Source: Campylobacter concisus (GTDB taxonomy: Bacteria > Campylobacterota > Campylobacteria > Campylobacterales > Campylobacteraceae). Taken from it: a stretch of DNA of 64,000 nt. Under the pieces are notes generated by a model that made no database searches, was not told the origin of the DNA, and saw nothing but the letters and a program-made list of their open reading frames with translations. A program made the translations under genes and the position numbers. The stretch lies in the NCBI RefSeq assembly GCF_003048575.1, contig NZ_PIRZ01000001.1, forward strand, positions 1 through 64,000, read 5' to 3'. Below, one piece after another: positions 47,553 to 57,743 of the stretch. Each line of letters opens with the position of its first letter. Positions within the stretch are counted from its first letter, which is position 1.

Positions 47553-47999
47553 GTGATAGACGTCGTAGAAATTCAAAAAATTCTCCCACATAGATTTCCA
47601 TTTTTGCTTATCGATAGAGTTGTCGAGCTAGAGCCAGCTAAGAATATCGTCGCTTATAAAAATGTAACCATTGGTGAGCCGATATTTCAGGGGCACTTCC
47701 CAGGTCACCCGATCTATCCTGGCGTGATGATCATTGAAGGCATGGCACAAGCTGGTGGCGTGCTAGCGTTTAAGAGTATGAGCGACGAGCATCAGGCTGG
47801 TATCGAGAATAAAGTGGTTTATTTTATGAGCATAGACGGAGCAAAATTTCGCCATCCAGTCCGCCCTGGAGATAGGCTAGAGTATAGACTAAACGTGCTA
47901 AAACACAAAGGAAATATCTGGGTGCTTGAGGGCAAAGCATATGTCGATGATGTGCTATGCGCCGAGGCTGAACTAAAAGCGATGATAGTCGATAAATAG
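47553..47999 (+). CDS. fabZ: 3-hydroxyacyl-ACP dehydratase FabZ
   Basis: A 148-residue hot-dog-fold dehydratase of fatty acid synthesis. The active site is [12 protein letters not shown] with its His, followed by the Glu in [11 protein letters not shown]. The N-terminal [11 protein letters not shown] matches the family. GTG start at 47553. lpxA follows; this fabZ-lpxA order is common and joins fatty acid and lipid A synthesis. Confidence 0.96.
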   Translation: MIDVVEIQKILPHRFPFLLIDRVVELEPAKNIVAYKNVTIGEPIFQGHFPGHPIYPGVMIIEGMAQAGGVLAFKSMSDEHQAGIENKVVYFMSIDGAKFRHPVRPGDRLEYRLNVLKHKGNIWVLEGKAYVDDVLCAEAELKAMIVDK

Positions 48000-48020
48000 G
48001 CTTTAAGAAAAAGAGATACA

Positions 48021-48809
48021 ATGAAAAATATCCACCAAACAGCCGTTATAGAAGATGGAGCGATCATTGGAGATGACGCAAATATCGAGGCTTATGCGTT
48101 TGTAAGTAAAGATGCGGTCCTTGGCAACAACGTCACAATAAAGCAAGGCGCAAGGGTGCTTGGCAAGACGAGGATCGGCGATAACTCTCGTGTATTTAGC
48201 TACGCGATTGTGGGTGACATCCCGCAAGATATCAGCTATAAAGATGAGATTGATACCGGCGTTATTATCGGCGAGCACGCAACTATACGTGAGTTTTGCA
48301 CGATAAACTCAGGTACGCATAAGGGCGATGGTATAACAAGGATCGGCAATAACGCCTTTATCATGGCGTATTCTCACATCGCGCATGACTGCATAATAGG
48401 CAGCAACGTCATTTTGGCAAATAACGCAACTCTAGCAGGTCACGTCGAGCTTGGTGATTATGCTGTTGTGGGCGGTCTTACGCCTATTCATCAGTTTGTT
48501 AGAGTGGGTGAGAGCTGTATGATCGCAGGTGCAAGCGCGCTTAGTCAAGATGTTGTGCCATTTTGCCTAGCTGAGGGCAACAGAGCATATATAAGAAGCT
48601 TAAATTTAGTTGGCATTAGGCGTAGATTTGACAAAGAGCAAGTTGAAGAGCTAGTTCGCGCTTATAAATTTTTGTTTAATCAAGGCATCAGCCTAAAAGA
48701 TCAAGCAAACGAACTGATCTCAAAAACCAGCGACGAAAACGTGAAGAAAATGTGTAAATTTATATTAGAAACAACAAGAGGAATTCCGCTTGCAAAAGGA
48801 AGAGATTAA
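48021..48809 (+). CDS. lpxA: UDP-N-acetylglucosamine acyltransferase LpxA
   Basis: A 262-residue enzyme for the first step of lipid A synthesis. The N-terminal part is a left-handed beta-helix of hexapeptide repeats (about 1-190), with the catalytic His in [12 protein letters not shown]. The C-terminal part is helical. Its stop overlaps the clpX start. Confidence 0.96.
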   Translation: MKNIHQTAVIEDGAIIGDDANIEAYAFVSKDAVLGNNVTIKQGARVLGKTRIGDNSRVFSYAIVGDIPQDISYKDEIDTGVIIGEHATIREFCTINSGTHKGDGITRIGNNAFIMAYSHIAHDCIIGSNVILANNATLAGHVELGDYAVVGGLTPIHQFVRVGESCMIAGASALSQDVVPFCLAEGNRAYIRSLNLVGIRRRFDKEQVEELVRAYKFLFNQGISLKDQANELISKTSDENVKKMCKFILETTRGIPLAKGRD

Positions 48810-50041
48810 TGGCTAGAAAGTGTAATTTTTGTGGAGAGGCTGAGTCTGCCGAGAGAAGATTACTCGCTGATATCGAAGGAAATGCCTATATATGCGAGTA
48901 TTGTATCGCTGCTGCATACGATATGATACATGGAGATACTAGCGTAGAAGAGAGTAAAAACGGCGAAACGATAGAGTATCAAAAGCTCACACCAAAGGAG
49001 CTAAAAGCGGTACTTGATAACTACGTGATCGGTCAAGACAAGGCTAAAAAGGTCTTTAGTGTCGGCGTATATAACCACTATAAGAGAATTTTTAAACAAA
49101 GCGACATCAAAGACGATACTGAAATTTCAAAATCAAACATCTTACTTGTTGGCCCAACTGGAAGCGGCAAGACGTTGATGGCTCAGACTTTAGCGAGATT
49201 TTTAGATGTGCCTATCGCAATTTGTGATGCCACAAGCCTAACTGAGGCTGGATATGTCGGCGAGGACGTTGAAAACATCTTAACAAGGCTCTTGCAAGCT
49301 GCAAATGGCGACGTGAAAAAGGCGGAGCAGGGCATTGTTTTTGTAGATGAGATTGATAAGATCGCTAGAATGAGTGAAAATAGAAGCATTACAAGGGATG
49401 TTTCAGGTGAAGGCGTACAGCAAGCACTTTTAAAGATCATCGAAGGAAGTGTTGTAAATATCCCACCAAAAGGTGGCAGAAAACATCCAAACCAAGACTT
49501 CATCCAGATAGATACGACAAATATTTTATTTGTTTGTGGCGGTGCATTTGACGGACTTCTTGATATTATCGAGAGAAGGGTTGGTAAAAATGTACTTGGG
49601 TTTAACCAAGAAAAACGTGGCAAAAATGAAAAAGAAAATTTACTAAGCCTACTTGAGCCAGACGATCTTGTAAGATATGGCCTCATTCCAGAGCTTATTG
49701 GCAGGCTTCACGTAGTAGCTACTTTGAACGAGATAACAAAAGAAGATATGGTAAAAATTTTAACTGAGCCAAAAAATGCGATATTAAAACAATACCAAAA
49801 GCTTTGTGCGATTGACGGTGCTACACTTAAATTTGATGATGAAGCACTTGAAGAGATAGCAAGTTTAGCTATCGAGCGAAAAACCGGGGCTAGAGGGCTT
49901 AGAAGTATAATGGAAGAGCTTATGACAGACATAATGTATGAGCTGCCAGAGTTAAAAGAGTATGATATTGTTATCTCAAAAGAGACTGTAAAAGATAAGG
50001 CAAAGCCAATTTTAATAAAACACGATAAGAAAATAGCGTAA
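48809..50041 (+). CDS. clpX: ATP-dependent Clp protease ATP-binding subunit ClpX
   Basis: A 410-residue AAA+ unfoldase for ClpP. The N-terminal zinc finger has Cys5, Cys8, Cys29 and Cys32. Walker A is GPTGSGKT at 115-122, Walker B is FVDEIDKI, and [11 protein letters not shown] carries the sensor region. clpP is not in the window. Confidence 0.97.
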   Translation: MARKCNFCGEAESAERRLLADIEGNAYICEYCIAAAYDMIHGDTSVEESKNGETIEYQKLTPKELKAVLDNYVIGQDKAKKVFSVGVYNHYKRIFKQSDIKDDTEISKSNILLVGPTGSGKTLMAQTLARFLDVPIAICDATSLTEAGYVGEDVENILTRLLQAANGDVKKAEQGIVFVDEIDKIARMSENRSITRDVSGEGVQQALLKIIEGSVVNIPPKGGRKHPNQDFIQIDTTNILFVCGGAFDGLLDIIERRVGKNVLGFNQEKRGKNEKENLLSLLEPDDLVRYGLIPELIGRLHVVATLNEITKEDMVKILTEPKNAILKQYQKLCAIDGATLKFDDEALEEIASLAIERKTGARGLRSIMEELMTDIMYELPELKEYDIVISKETVKDKAKPILIKHDKKIA

Positions 50042-50050
50042 AGGAAATAG

Positions 50051-51088
50051 ATGTTTTTAGATCAGGTTATAGGTTTTTTCTCAAGTGATATGGGCATAGA
50101 TCTCGGTACGGCAAATACACTTGTTTTGGTAAAAGATAAAGGCATAATAATAAACGAGCCTTCTGTTGTTGCAGTAAGACGTGAAAAATATGGCAAACAA
50201 AAAATTTTAGCGGTCGGGCATGCCGCAAAAGAGATGGTCGGAAAAACTCCAGGCGATATTGAGGCGATAAGGCCGATGAGAGATGGCGTTATTGCAGATT
50301 TTGATATGACCGAGCGCATGATACGCTATTTTATAGAAAAGACTCATAAAAGAAAAAGCTTTTTACGCCCAAGAATCATCATCTCGGTTCCTTATGGACT
50401 AACTCAGGTTGAAAGAAAGGCCGTTAGAGAAAGTGCCTTAAGTGCTGGTGCAAGAGAGGTATTTTTGATCGAAGAGCCTATGGCAGCAGCGATTGGCGCA
50501 AATTTACCAGTTCGTGAGCCACAAGGTAACCTAGTAGTTGATATCGGTGGTGGTACGACTGAGATAGGTGTTGTCTCGCTTGGTGGTCTAGTCATCTCAA
50601 AATCAATCCGCACAGCTGGCGATAAGATTGATATTAGCATTGTTAATTACATAAAAGAGAAATATAACCTACTAATAGGCGAGCGAACTGGCGAGGAGAT
50701 AAAGATTGCCGTAGGTTCTGCCGTGCAGCTTGAAAAAGAGCTAAGCGTAGTGGTAAAAGGTCGCGACCAGGTAAGTGGTCTTTTAAGTAGAGTTGAGCTA
50801 ACTAGCGAAGATGTGAGAGAGGCGATGAGAGAGCCACTAAAAGAGATCGCAGATGCGCTTAAAACCGTACTTGAGATGATGCCGCCTGATCTTGCTGGCG
50901 ATATCGTGGAGACTGGTATCGTACTAACTGGCGGCGGAGCGCTTATTAGAGGACTTGATAAATTTTTATCTGATATCGTTAAACTTCCAGTTTTTGTAGC
51001 AGATGAGCCACTTCTCGCGGTTGCTAGAGGAACGGGCAAGGCACTTGAAGAGATTGGGCTTTTACAACAGCTGACAAATGAAGAGTAA
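50051..51088 (+). CDS. mreB: rod-shape protein MreB
   Basis: A 345-residue bacterial actin that guides side-wall synthesis. Phosphate 1 motif MGIDLGTANTLV, connect and phosphate 2 motif NLVVDIGGGTTE, and the adenosine motif GIVLTGGGALIRG are present. AAAGGAAA precedes the ATG. mreC overlaps its end by 11 bases. Confidence 0.97.
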   Translation: MFLDQVIGFFSSDMGIDLGTANTLVLVKDKGIIINEPSVVAVRREKYGKQKILAVGHAAKEMVGKTPGDIEAIRPMRDGVIADFDMTERMIRYFIEKTHKRKSFLRPRIIISVPYGLTQVERKAVRESALSAGAREVFLIEEPMAAAIGANLPVREPQGNLVVDIGGGTTEIGVVSLGGLVISKSIRTAGDKIDISIVNYIKEKYNLLIGERTGEEIKIAVGSAVQLEKELSVVVKGRDQVSGLLSRVELTSEDVREAMREPLKEIADALKTVLEMMPPDLAGDIVETGIVLTGGGALIRGLDKFLSDIVKLPVFVADEPLLAVARGTGKALEEIGLLQQLTNEE

Positions 51089-51833
51089 GATTGTTCTTTT
51101 TGTTTTTATAGCATTGCTTGCTACGGCCTCAGTTTTCAAGGGAGAAATTTTAAGTAATCTTTCTATCGGGTTTAGTAACTATGCTACAAATTCATACGAC
51201 AATTTTGCTAAAAGCGTGAAAGACTATATAAACGAGTATTTTAGGCAGGCTAGTGAGATAGAAAAGCTAAGAGCGCAAAATGAAGAGCTAGAGCGCTCAG
51301 CCACGCTTCTTTCTACTTTTGCGAACGAGCTAAATCAAATTTTAAAAGATAAAAACTCAACTGCCTATGCCCCAGCTGTAAAGCTTGTAAAAGGGCTTAG
51401 CTACGTGCATATCGGGGATTATAATAAAATTTGGATAAGTGAGTTTGAAGGATACGACCCAAATAAAATTTATGGACTCATCTATCAAGGAAATAGTGCT
51501 GGTATCGTCATCGCAAAAGATGGCAAGCCACTAGCTTACTTGCAAAATGATCCAAAAAGTATATTTGCAGTCTATATAGGAAATGAGAAAATTCCAGGCG
51601 TCGCGCATGGAAATCAAGGCCAAATAATGGTGAAATTTATCCCACAATGGCTCAGCCCAAAAGAGGGCGATGAGGTCTTTACGAGCGGACTTGACGGGAT
51701 ATTTTTTAGTGGGGTGCCAGTAGGGCGCGTGAGTAAAATTTTAAAAGAGAGCTCCTATCAAAGCGTGATAGTAGAGCCCTATGCAAAGCTAAACATACCA
51801 AACTACCTATACGTTGTAACAAAGGAAAAATAA
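51078..51833 (+). CDS. mreC: rod-shape protein MreC
   Basis: A 251-residue protein with an N-terminal membrane helix (about 4-20), a coiled coil (about 55-85), and a beta-rich periplasmic domain. MreC links MreB to the wall-building enzymes. The start overlaps mreB and the end overlaps carB by one base. No mreD follows here. Confidence 0.92.
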   Translation: MKSKIVLFVFIALLATASVFKGEILSNLSIGFSNYATNSYDNFAKSVKDYINEYFRQASEIEKLRAQNEELERSATLLSTFANELNQILKDKNSTAYAPAVKLVKGLSYVHIGDYNKIWISEFEGYDPNKIYGLIYQGNSAGIVIAKDGKPLAYLQNDPKSIFAVYIGNEKIPGVAHGNQGQIMVKFIPQWLSPKEGDEVFTSGLDGIFFSGVPVGRVSKILKESSYQSVIVEPYAKLNIPNYLYVVTKEK

Positions 51834-54800
51834 TGCCAAAAAGAACAGATATAAATACCATTTTACTAATCGGCTCAGGCCCTATCGTCATCGGTCAAGC
51901 CTGCGAATTTGACTACTCAGGCACGCAAGCAGCCAAGACGCTAAAAGAGCTTGGATACCGCGTAGTGCTCATTAACTCAAACCCAGCCACCATTATGACT
52001 GACCCAAATTTCGCCGATGCAACGTATATAGAGCCGATCACAAAAGATAGCATTTTAAAGATCATCGAAAAAGAAAATATTGATGCCATCTTGCCAACGA
52101 TGGGTGGACAAGTAGCGCTAAATGCCGCTATGGAGGTCTTTGAGAGTGGCCTTTTAAAGGATGTCAAATTTCTTGGTGCAAACCCAGAAGCGATAAAAAA
52201 AGGCGAAGATAGACAAATTTTTAAAGCAACTATGCAAAAGATCGGCATGGACCTGCCTGAGAGTAGATATGCTTACAACATGGATGACGCGCTAAATGCA
52301 GCAAATGAGATAGGCTTTCCGCTCATCATAAGAGCTAGCTACACGCTTGGTGGTGCAGGAAGCGGCGTGGCTTATAATATGGATGAGTTTAAAGAGCTAG
52401 CCAACACCGGCCTTGACGCAAGCCCAATACATGAAATTTTGATAGAAGAGAGCTTGCTTGGCTGGAAAGAGTACGAGATGGAGGTTATTAGAGATAGAAA
52501 TGACAACTGCATCATCGTCTGCTCGATCGAAAATTTTGACCCAATGGGCGTGCATACAGGCGATAGTATCACGGTCGCACCAGCTTTAACGCTAACAGAT
52601 AAAGAGTATCAAGCTATGCGTGATGCTAGTTTTGCCATACTTCGTGAGATCGGCGTTGATACTGGTGGCAGTAACGTGCAGTTTGCCATAGACCCAAAAA
52701 GTGGTCGCATGATCGTTATCGAGATGAACCCACGCGTTAGCCGAAGCTCAGCCCTTGCAAGTAAGGCTACTGGCTATCCTATCGCAAAGGTCGCGACACT
52801 ACTTGCAGTTGGTTTTAGCCTAGATGAGATCAAAAACGACATCACTGGCACACCTGCTAGCTTTGAGCCGGTGATTGACTACATCGTGACAAAGATCCCA
52901 CGTTTTACATTTGAGAAATTCCCAGGATCAAACCCATATCTAGGCACTGCGATGAAGTCAGTTGGCGAGGTTATGGCCATTGGCAGGACATTTAAAGAGA
53001 GTATCCAAAAAGCGCTTTGCAGCCTAGAGCGCGATCTTTGCGGATTTAATAGCTTAAATTTAGAAAAAAATGCCTTGGTTTATGGCATCAGAAATGCAAA
53101 CGAGCAGAGAATTTTATATCTAGCGCAAGCCTTTAGAGATGGATTTAGCGTGGCGGAGGTGCATGAGTTTAGCAAGATCGATCCTTGGTTTTTGGAGCAA
53201 ATTTATGAGATAGTTAAATTTGAAGATAAGATCGATATGGATATCTTAAACAACGAAGAGCTACTGCGAGAGGCTAAAAGCATGGGCTTTTCAGACAAGA
53301 TGATAGCTGTGCTTATAAATGAAAAAGACGATCTTGAGCTTAGCCAAAATGATATCTATTTTGCTAGGCAGAAGCTTGGCATCGAGCTTGAATACAACGA
53401 GGTCGATACTTGCGCTGGCGAATTTAAGGCGCTAACCCCATATCTTTACTCAACCACAAATATCACTAAATTTCCTAAAAAAGAGCTAGCAAAAGACGCT
53501 AAAAAGGTGATGATAATAGGCGGCGGTCCAAACAGGATCGGCCAGGGTATAGAGTTTGACTACTGCTGCGTGCACGCAAGCTACGCACTAAGAGACCTTG
53601 GCGTAAAAACGATAATGTACAACTGTAACCCAGAAACCGTCTCAACCGACTACGACACGAGCGATATTTTGTACTTTGAGCCGATCGATTTTGAGCACGT
53701 GAGATCAGTCATCGAGCGCGAAAAGCCAGATGGTGTGATCGTGCATTTTGGCGGCCAAACTCCGCTTAAATTTGCAAAACGCCTAAGCGTGATCGGCGCT
53801 AAGATCATCGGCACAACCGCAAGAGTGATCGATGTGGCCGAGGATAGAAAGAAATTTAGCGAATTTATAAATAAAATAGGCGTCCTTCAGCCTAAAAACG
53901 ACACCGCCACTAGTTTAGAAGAAGCCTTGCAAAAAGCTGCTACTATCGGCTATCCAGTACTCGTTCGCCCAAGCTACGTTTTAGGCGGTAGGGCGATGAG
54001 AAGGGTGCATAACGAGAGCGAGCTAAAAGAGTATATGAGTGAGGCGGTAAAGGTTAGCAACCACTCGCCAGTGCTACTTGATAAATTTTTACAAGACGCA
54101 AAAGAGCTCGATGTAGACGCGATATGTGACGGCAAAGAGGTATATATAGGTGCTATAATGGAGCACATCGAGGAGGCCGGAATTCACTCTGGCGACTCAG
54201 CTTGCATATTGCCACCGATGAGTTTAAGCGCAGAAATGATAAAAAAAGTGGAGAAGCAAACCAGAGATATCGCGCTAAATTTAGGTGTCGTTGGCCTTAT
54301 GAATATCCAGTTTGCTATCTATGAAAACGAGCTTTATATGATCGAGGTAAATCCTCGCGCGAGCAGAACCGTGCCGTTTGTGAGTAAGGCCACTGGCGTG
54401 CCTATGGCAAAGGTAGCAACAAGAGTTATGTGGCAGGGAAATTTACGTGAGGCACTTAAATTTTATGATGATTATAGGGTTGTTTATGAGGACGGCGACA
54501 TCCTAAAACCTCGCGTAAGTTCGCATATTTGTGTAAAAGAATGTGTATTGCCATTTAACAAGCTAAGTGGCGCCGATCTCATCCTTGGTCCTGAGATGAA
54601 GAGTACGGGCGAGGTTATGGGTATCAGTCACGATTTTGCAAGCTCATTTGCAAAGAGTCAGATCGCTGCGAGCAACACTTTACCAAGCAAGGGTAGGGTA
54701 TTTTTGACATTAGCTGACGGCGACAAATCTTATGCGCCAGACCTTGCAAGAGAGCTAATAGCACTTGGCTTTAGCGTCATCGCAACTGGCGGAACGCATA

Positions 54801-55096
54801 AAATTTTAAGCGAAGCTGGCGTGGAGGCCGAGTTTGTCTATAAGATAAGCGAGGGCAGACCAAACGTCGAAGATAGGCTTAAAAACGGCGACATCGCACT
54901 TGTTATAAATACAAGCGATACAAAATCAAGTGTAGATGACGGCAAAAAGATCCGCCAAAATGTGCTTAGATTTAAAATTCCATATTTTACAACGATCCGT
55001 GCAGCACTCGCAGCTGCTAAGTCACTAAGTGCAGTTCAAACTAGCAAAGCGCTTGAGGTAAAAAGCTTACAAGAGTATCTAAGGAGTAGTAAATGA
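51833..55096 (+). CDS. carB: carbamoyl phosphate synthase large subunit CarB
   Basis: A 1087-residue enzyme making carbamoyl phosphate with CarA for arginine and pyrimidines. It has two ATP-grasp halves; the first has [17 protein letters not shown] and the second [18 protein letters not shown]. An MGS-like allosteric domain covers about 945-1087. The last five residues (LRSSK) differ from the displaced second copy of the 3' end at 56431 and contain the ribosome site of the next gene. The stop overlaps the ATG of a restriction endonuclease. Confidence 0.96.
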   Translation: MPKRTDINTILLIGSGPIVIGQACEFDYSGTQAAKTLKELGYRVVLINSNPATIMTDPNFADATYIEPITKDSILKIIEKENIDAILPTMGGQVALNAAMEVFESGLLKDVKFLGANPEAIKKGEDRQIFKATMQKIGMDLPESRYAYNMDDALNAANEIGFPLIIRASYTLGGAGSGVAYNMDEFKELANTGLDASPIHEILIEESLLGWKEYEMEVIRDRNDNCIIVCSIENFDPMGVHTGDSITVAPALTLTDKEYQAMRDASFAILREIGVDTGGSNVQFAIDPKSGRMIVIEMNPRVSRSSALASKATGYPIAKVATLLAVGFSLDEIKNDITGTPASFEPVIDYIVTKIPRFTFEKFPGSNPYLGTAMKSVGEVMAIGRTFKESIQKALCSLERDLCGFNSLNLEKNALVYGIRNANEQRILYLAQAFRDGFSVAEVHEFSKIDPWFLEQIYEIVKFEDKIDMDILNNEELLREAKSMGFSDKMIAVLINEKDDLELSQNDIYFARQKLGIELEYNEVDTCAGEFKALTPYLYSTTNITKFPKKELAKDAKKVMIIGGGPNRIGQGIEFDYCCVHASYALRDLGVKTIMYNCNPETVSTDYDTSDILYFEPIDFEHVRSVIEREKPDGVIVHFGGQTPLKFAKRLSVIGAKIIGTTARVIDVAEDRKKFSEFINKIGVLQPKNDTATSLEEALQKAATIGYPVLVRPSYVLGGRAMRRVHNESELKEYMSEAVKVSNHSPVLLDKFLQDAKELDVDAICDGKEVYIGAIMEHIEEAGIHSGDSACILPPMSLSAEMIKKVEKQTRDIALNLGVVGLMNIQFAIYENELYMIEVNPRASRTVPFVSKATGVPMAKVATRVMWQGNLREALKFYDDYRVVYEDGDILKPRVSSHICVKECVLPFNKLSGADLILGPEMKSTGEVMGISHDFASSFAKSQIAASNTLPSKGRVFLTLADGDKSYAPDLARELIALGFSVIATGGTHKILSEAGVEAEFVYKISEGRPNVEDRLKNGDIALVINTSDTKSSVDDGKKIRQNVLRFKIPYFTTIRAALAAAKSLSAVQTSKALEVKSLQEYLRSSK
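54986..55078 (+). repeat. direct repeat in carB 3' end, left copy
   Basis: These 93 bases match 56431-56523 with six differences. The pair encloses the restriction-modification genes. It is coding sequence of the CarB C-terminus, so the right copy is a duplicate or displaced carB end. Confidence 0.95.
55081..55086 (+). promoter_or_regulatory. ribosome binding site of the restriction gene within carB
   Basis: AAGGAG is an ideal Shine-Dalgarno, six bases before the ATG at 55093, and lies inside the final carB codons. The displaced carB end lacks it, so it came with the inserted pair. Confidence 0.8.
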
Positions 55097-55614
55097 TATT
55101 AGGTGGAACAGGTGGTTCAAATACAAAAACTGGATTAATTTTTGAAGGTAAAGTTGATTTGGCGACTTTTTTATCACAACAACGTAATTACAAGATAGAT
55201 AAAGACTCGAATGTTTTTTATAAAGGTAAATATATTGCTAGCATTTTTAAAAAATATAAATTTTATGATTTTTTAAAAAGTAAAGGTATTGATTGGGCTA
55301 CTATCATATCCAAACGTCTCTTGCCAGACGATAGCATTTACGTTATTGTTAATAATACGTTTTTTATAATAGAATGTAAATTTCAAAGAGTTGCTGGTTC
55401 AGTTGATGAAAAGCTACAAACATGTGATTTTAAGAAAAAGCAATATCAGAAATTACTTTCTCATTTAAATATGGAAGTTGAATACATTTATTTACTTAGT
55501 AATTGGTTTAGAAAGAAAGAATACAAAGATGTTCTAGATTATATTTTGTGTGTTAAATGTAAGTATTATTTTGAATATATTCCACTTCAAATTTTGGGAT
55601 TACCAATACCATGA
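55093..55614 (+). CDS. putative type II restriction endonuclease
   Basis: A 173-residue protein with a PD-(D/E)XK-like centre: [13 protein letters not shown], then [20 protein letters not shown], where Asp, Glu and Lys stand in nuclease order. The start has [12 protein letters not shown], a Gly/Ser-rich segment. The gene starts on the carB stop and overlaps the methyltransferase start by four bases, the usual layout of a type II pair. It is much AT-richer than its neighbours, suggesting transfer. The recognition site cannot be read from sequence. The nuclease call rests on this motif and the pairing. Confidence 0.75.
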   Translation: MILGGTGGSNTKTGLIFEGKVDLATFLSQQRNYKIDKDSNVFYKGKYIASIFKKYKFYDFLKSKGIDWATIISKRLLPDDSIYVIVNNTFFIIECKFQRVAGSVDEKLQTCDFKKKQYQKLLSHLNMEVEYIYLLSNWFRKKEYKDVLDYILCVKCKYYFEYIPLQILGLPIP

Positions 55615-56414
55615 AAGATATCTTTAAGCTCATAAATGGCGACTGCTTTAATGAACTAGCTAAATTTAAAGGCGAGTTTGACCTTATCTTTGCAGATCCA
55701 CCGTATTTTCTTTCAAATGGTGGGCTTAGCATCCAAAGCGGGCAGATAGTTAGCGTAAATAAAGGTAAGTGGGATGAGGGCACAAATATAGATGAGATCG
55801 ATGAATTTAACCTAAAATGGCTCAAGCTTGCTAAGCAATCACTTAGTGACAATGGCAGCATAATGATAAGTGGGACATACCACAACATATTTTCTATCGG
55901 CAGGGCACTTCAAAAGCTTGATTATAAAATTTTAAACATAATTACGTGGCAAAAGACCAATCCTCCGCCAAATTTTAGCTGCAGGTATCTAACCCATAGC
56001 ACCGAGCAGATCATTTGGGCTAGAAAAGATGAGAGACATAAACACATCTTTAACTATGAGCTTATGAAGCGGATAAATGGAGATAAGCAGATGAAAGATG
56101 TGTGGAGTTTTGCTGCGATTGCTCCTTGGGAGAAAGCATGTGGTAAGCATCCTACACAAAAACCACTTTCGCTTTTGATAAGGCTTATTTTGATGGCAAG
56201 TAATGAAAATAGTGTCATTTGTGATCCATTTGCAGGCTCTGCAACAACTGGTATAGCTGCAAATTTACTAGGTAGAAATTTTATAGGTATTGAAAAAGAG
56301 CAAGAATTTATAGATATTGCACTTAAGCGAAAGGCTGAGCTAGAAGCAAATTTTATAAATTTTAGAGATAAATTTAGTGATATAAAAATGCTTGAGAGCT
56401 TAAAATTTGGTTAG
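55611..56414 (+). CDS. DNA adenine methyltransferase of a type II system, DpnA-like
   Basis: A 267-residue beta-class DNA methyltransferase: the catalytic DPPY comes first (about residue 30, FADPPYFLSNGG) and the SAM-binding FAGSATTG comes near the C-terminus (about 204). The middle, TWQKTNPPPNFSCRYLTHST and KQMKDVW, is close to the DpnA (M2.DpnII) type, which methylates adenine in GATC, and to M.HinfI. Its site may differ from these. It overlaps the nuclease gene and protects the host DNA from it. Confidence 0.88.
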   Translation: MKDIFKLINGDCFNELAKFKGEFDLIFADPPYFLSNGGLSIQSGQIVSVNKGKWDEGTNIDEIDEFNLKWLKLAKQSLSDNGSIMISGTYHNIFSIGRALQKLDYKILNIITWQKTNPPPNFSCRYLTHSTEQIIWARKDERHKHIFNYELMKRINGDKQMKDVWSFAAIAPWEKACGKHPTQKPLSLLIRLILMASNENSVICDPFAGSATTGIAANLLGRNFIGIEKEQEFIDIALKRKAELEANFINFRDKFSDIKMLESLKFG

Positions 56415-56430
56415 GTTTAATATGCTTTGA

Positions 56431-56538
56431 TTTACAACGATCCGTGCAGCACTCGCAGCTGTTAAGTCGCTAAGTGCAGTTCAAACTGGCAAAGCACTTG
56501 AAGTAAAAAGCTTGCAAGAGTATTTATCTAAAAAATAA
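56431..56538 (+). pseudogene. displaced duplicate of the carB 3' end
   Basis: This 108-base stretch encodes 35 residues of the CarB C-terminus in frame ([14 protein letters not shown] to EYLSKK) and ends at TAA 56536-56538. It has no start and cannot be expressed alone. The first 31 codons match carB 54986-55078 at 87 of 93 bases; the last four codons differ. It is followed at once by a terminator. The simplest reading is that it is the original carB end, pushed away when the restriction-modification pair came in with its own carB end. Confidence 0.93.
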
Positions 56539-56549
56539 TAAATTTAAGG

Positions 56550-56577
56550 CAGTTTAGCTTATAGCTAAACTGTTTTT
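56550..56577 (+). terminator. rho-independent terminator, probably the original carB terminator
   Basis: CAGTTTAGCT (56550-56559) pairs with AGCTAAACTG (56563-56572) around a three-base loop, followed by TTTTT. It now ends the carB-restriction-methyltransferase transcript. Confidence 0.9.
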
Positions 56578-56675
56578 AAAGTATTGCTGGAAGCAGTAGA
56601 TGTCCATATATGGCATTTTGCTTTGAATTTTAGTCTAGCTTTCATCAATCTAGTAATATTAAAGCTTATGTTTAA

Positions 56676-56681
56676 TATAAT
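56676..56681 (+). promoter_or_regulatory. -10 box for the small membrane protein gene
   Basis: TATAAT lies 21 bases before the ATG at 56702, leaving a short leader with AAAGGAGAG as ribosome site. Confidence 0.6.
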
Positions 56682-56701
56682 CTCACTCAAAAGGAGAGAT
56701 T

Positions 56702-57142
56702 ATGAAAATTTTAAATGCTTTTTTTGCGGGTATTATATTCGTCCTTGCTCCTATTTTTACGCTATTTGTTGGAATTTACAACAACTACTTTTCTTACTAT
56801 GGTATAAGCGAGTATTTTAATGTTATTTTTGTTGATAACGTGCCTTTCTTATGGCTTTTGCCCGTATTTTTTATATTTGGGTATTGCTTTTTTTACGCGC
56901 CTTTTAGAAAAATTTTTAGAGCCTTTTATTTAGTTTTGCTGATAGTTTGTGCTTTTAGTTGGTATCCTGACTTTGGACGCACTTTAGGAGAGAATTATTT
57001 TATGAGTAAATCGCTATCTTTAGATATCTCATCAAATTTAGAAAATGAGCAAAAGACTGATGGAAAGATACTTTATGATGGACGAAGAGAAATTTATTTT
57101 TTAAGAAGCGATAATAATAAAGTCGTTAAAATTTCAAAGTAA
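56702..57142 (+). CDS. small membrane protein of unknown function
   Basis: A 146-residue protein with three likely transmembrane helices (about 5-25, 48-68 and 73-90) and a polar C-terminal tail of about 50 residues. AAAGGAGAG precedes the ATG. No family was recognised. It lies between the carB terminator and the DUF507 gene. Confidence 0.6.
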   Translation: MKILNAFFAGIIFVLAPIFTLFVGIYNNYFSYYGISEYFNVIFVDNVPFLWLLPVFFIFGYCFFYAPFRKIFRAFYLVLLIVCAFSWYPDFGRTLGENYFMSKSLSLDISSNLENEQKTDGKILYDGRREIYFLRSDNNKVVKISK

Positions 57143-57191
57143 AGTTTTACCTTTATTTAGTTAAAATGGCATAAAAATTTAAAGGTTTAAA

Positions 57192-57743
57192 ATGCGTTTA
57201 AAACTCCCACACGTTCCGTATATTTCACATAAAATAGCAATAGATCTTCTAAATTGTGGTTTCGTAAGACTAAATAAAGGCATTGAGCCAATCGTAGCAA
57301 AAACAAGTGAAATTTTAATAGTCGATATTCAAAAAGAAAGAGCTTTAGATGAGCGAGTAAATGAGCTTTTGGAGAAAAATGAAGACGAGATGCAAACTAT
57401 GCAAATTGACCGTAAAAATATGTTTTGGCTCGTCAAAAAGAAGCTTGCAGGCGAATTTGATGTAATCTTAACCCACGAAGATAGATTTAGTAATATCGCT
57501 CACAAAGTGCTTGAAACTATTTGGAAGAGTGGTCTTGTTGATTATAATGTATCTGAAAATCGTGTAAAAAATGTGATTTATAACTCAATAGACGAGTACT
57601 TAAAAAGCTATGAGAAGATAGAAGATGATGTTTATGAAATGATACAAAATTATAAACATAAGCTAATCCCAGGAACTGATGAATATGATCTTGTCTTTGA
57701 GCGTTTATATCAAGATGAGCTTAAAAAAAGAGGCATGCTTTAA
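57192..57743 (+). CDS. DUF507 family protein
   Basis: A 183-residue soluble, helical protein matching DUF507: a charged central part (ALDERVNELLEKNEDEMQTM), then FWLVKKKLAGEF, repeated in a second similar half that ends ERLYQDELKKRGML. Function is unknown. It overlaps carA by one base, so it is co-transcribed with it, as I recall in other Campylobacter. Confidence 0.8.
   Translation: MRLKLPHVPYISHKIAIDLLNCGFVRLNKGIEPIVAKTSEILIVDIQKERALDERVNELLEKNEDEMQTMQIDRKNMFWLVKKKLAGEFDVILTHEDRFSNIAHKVLETIWKSGLVDYNVSENRVKNVIYNSIDEYLKSYEKIEDDVYEMIQNYKHKLIPGTDEYDLVFERLYQDELKKRGML

Noticed and set aside
49183-49686. A 167-codon minus-strand frame inside clpX
   Set aside because: It is antisense to a strongly conserved gene. 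The Ser/Pro/Leu-rich translation has no motif or signal.
56584-56820. A 78-codon frame upstream of and overlapping the small membrane protein gene
   Set aside because: The gene at 56702 in another frame has an AAAGGAGAG site and a membrane protein profile. The 56584 frame has neither.
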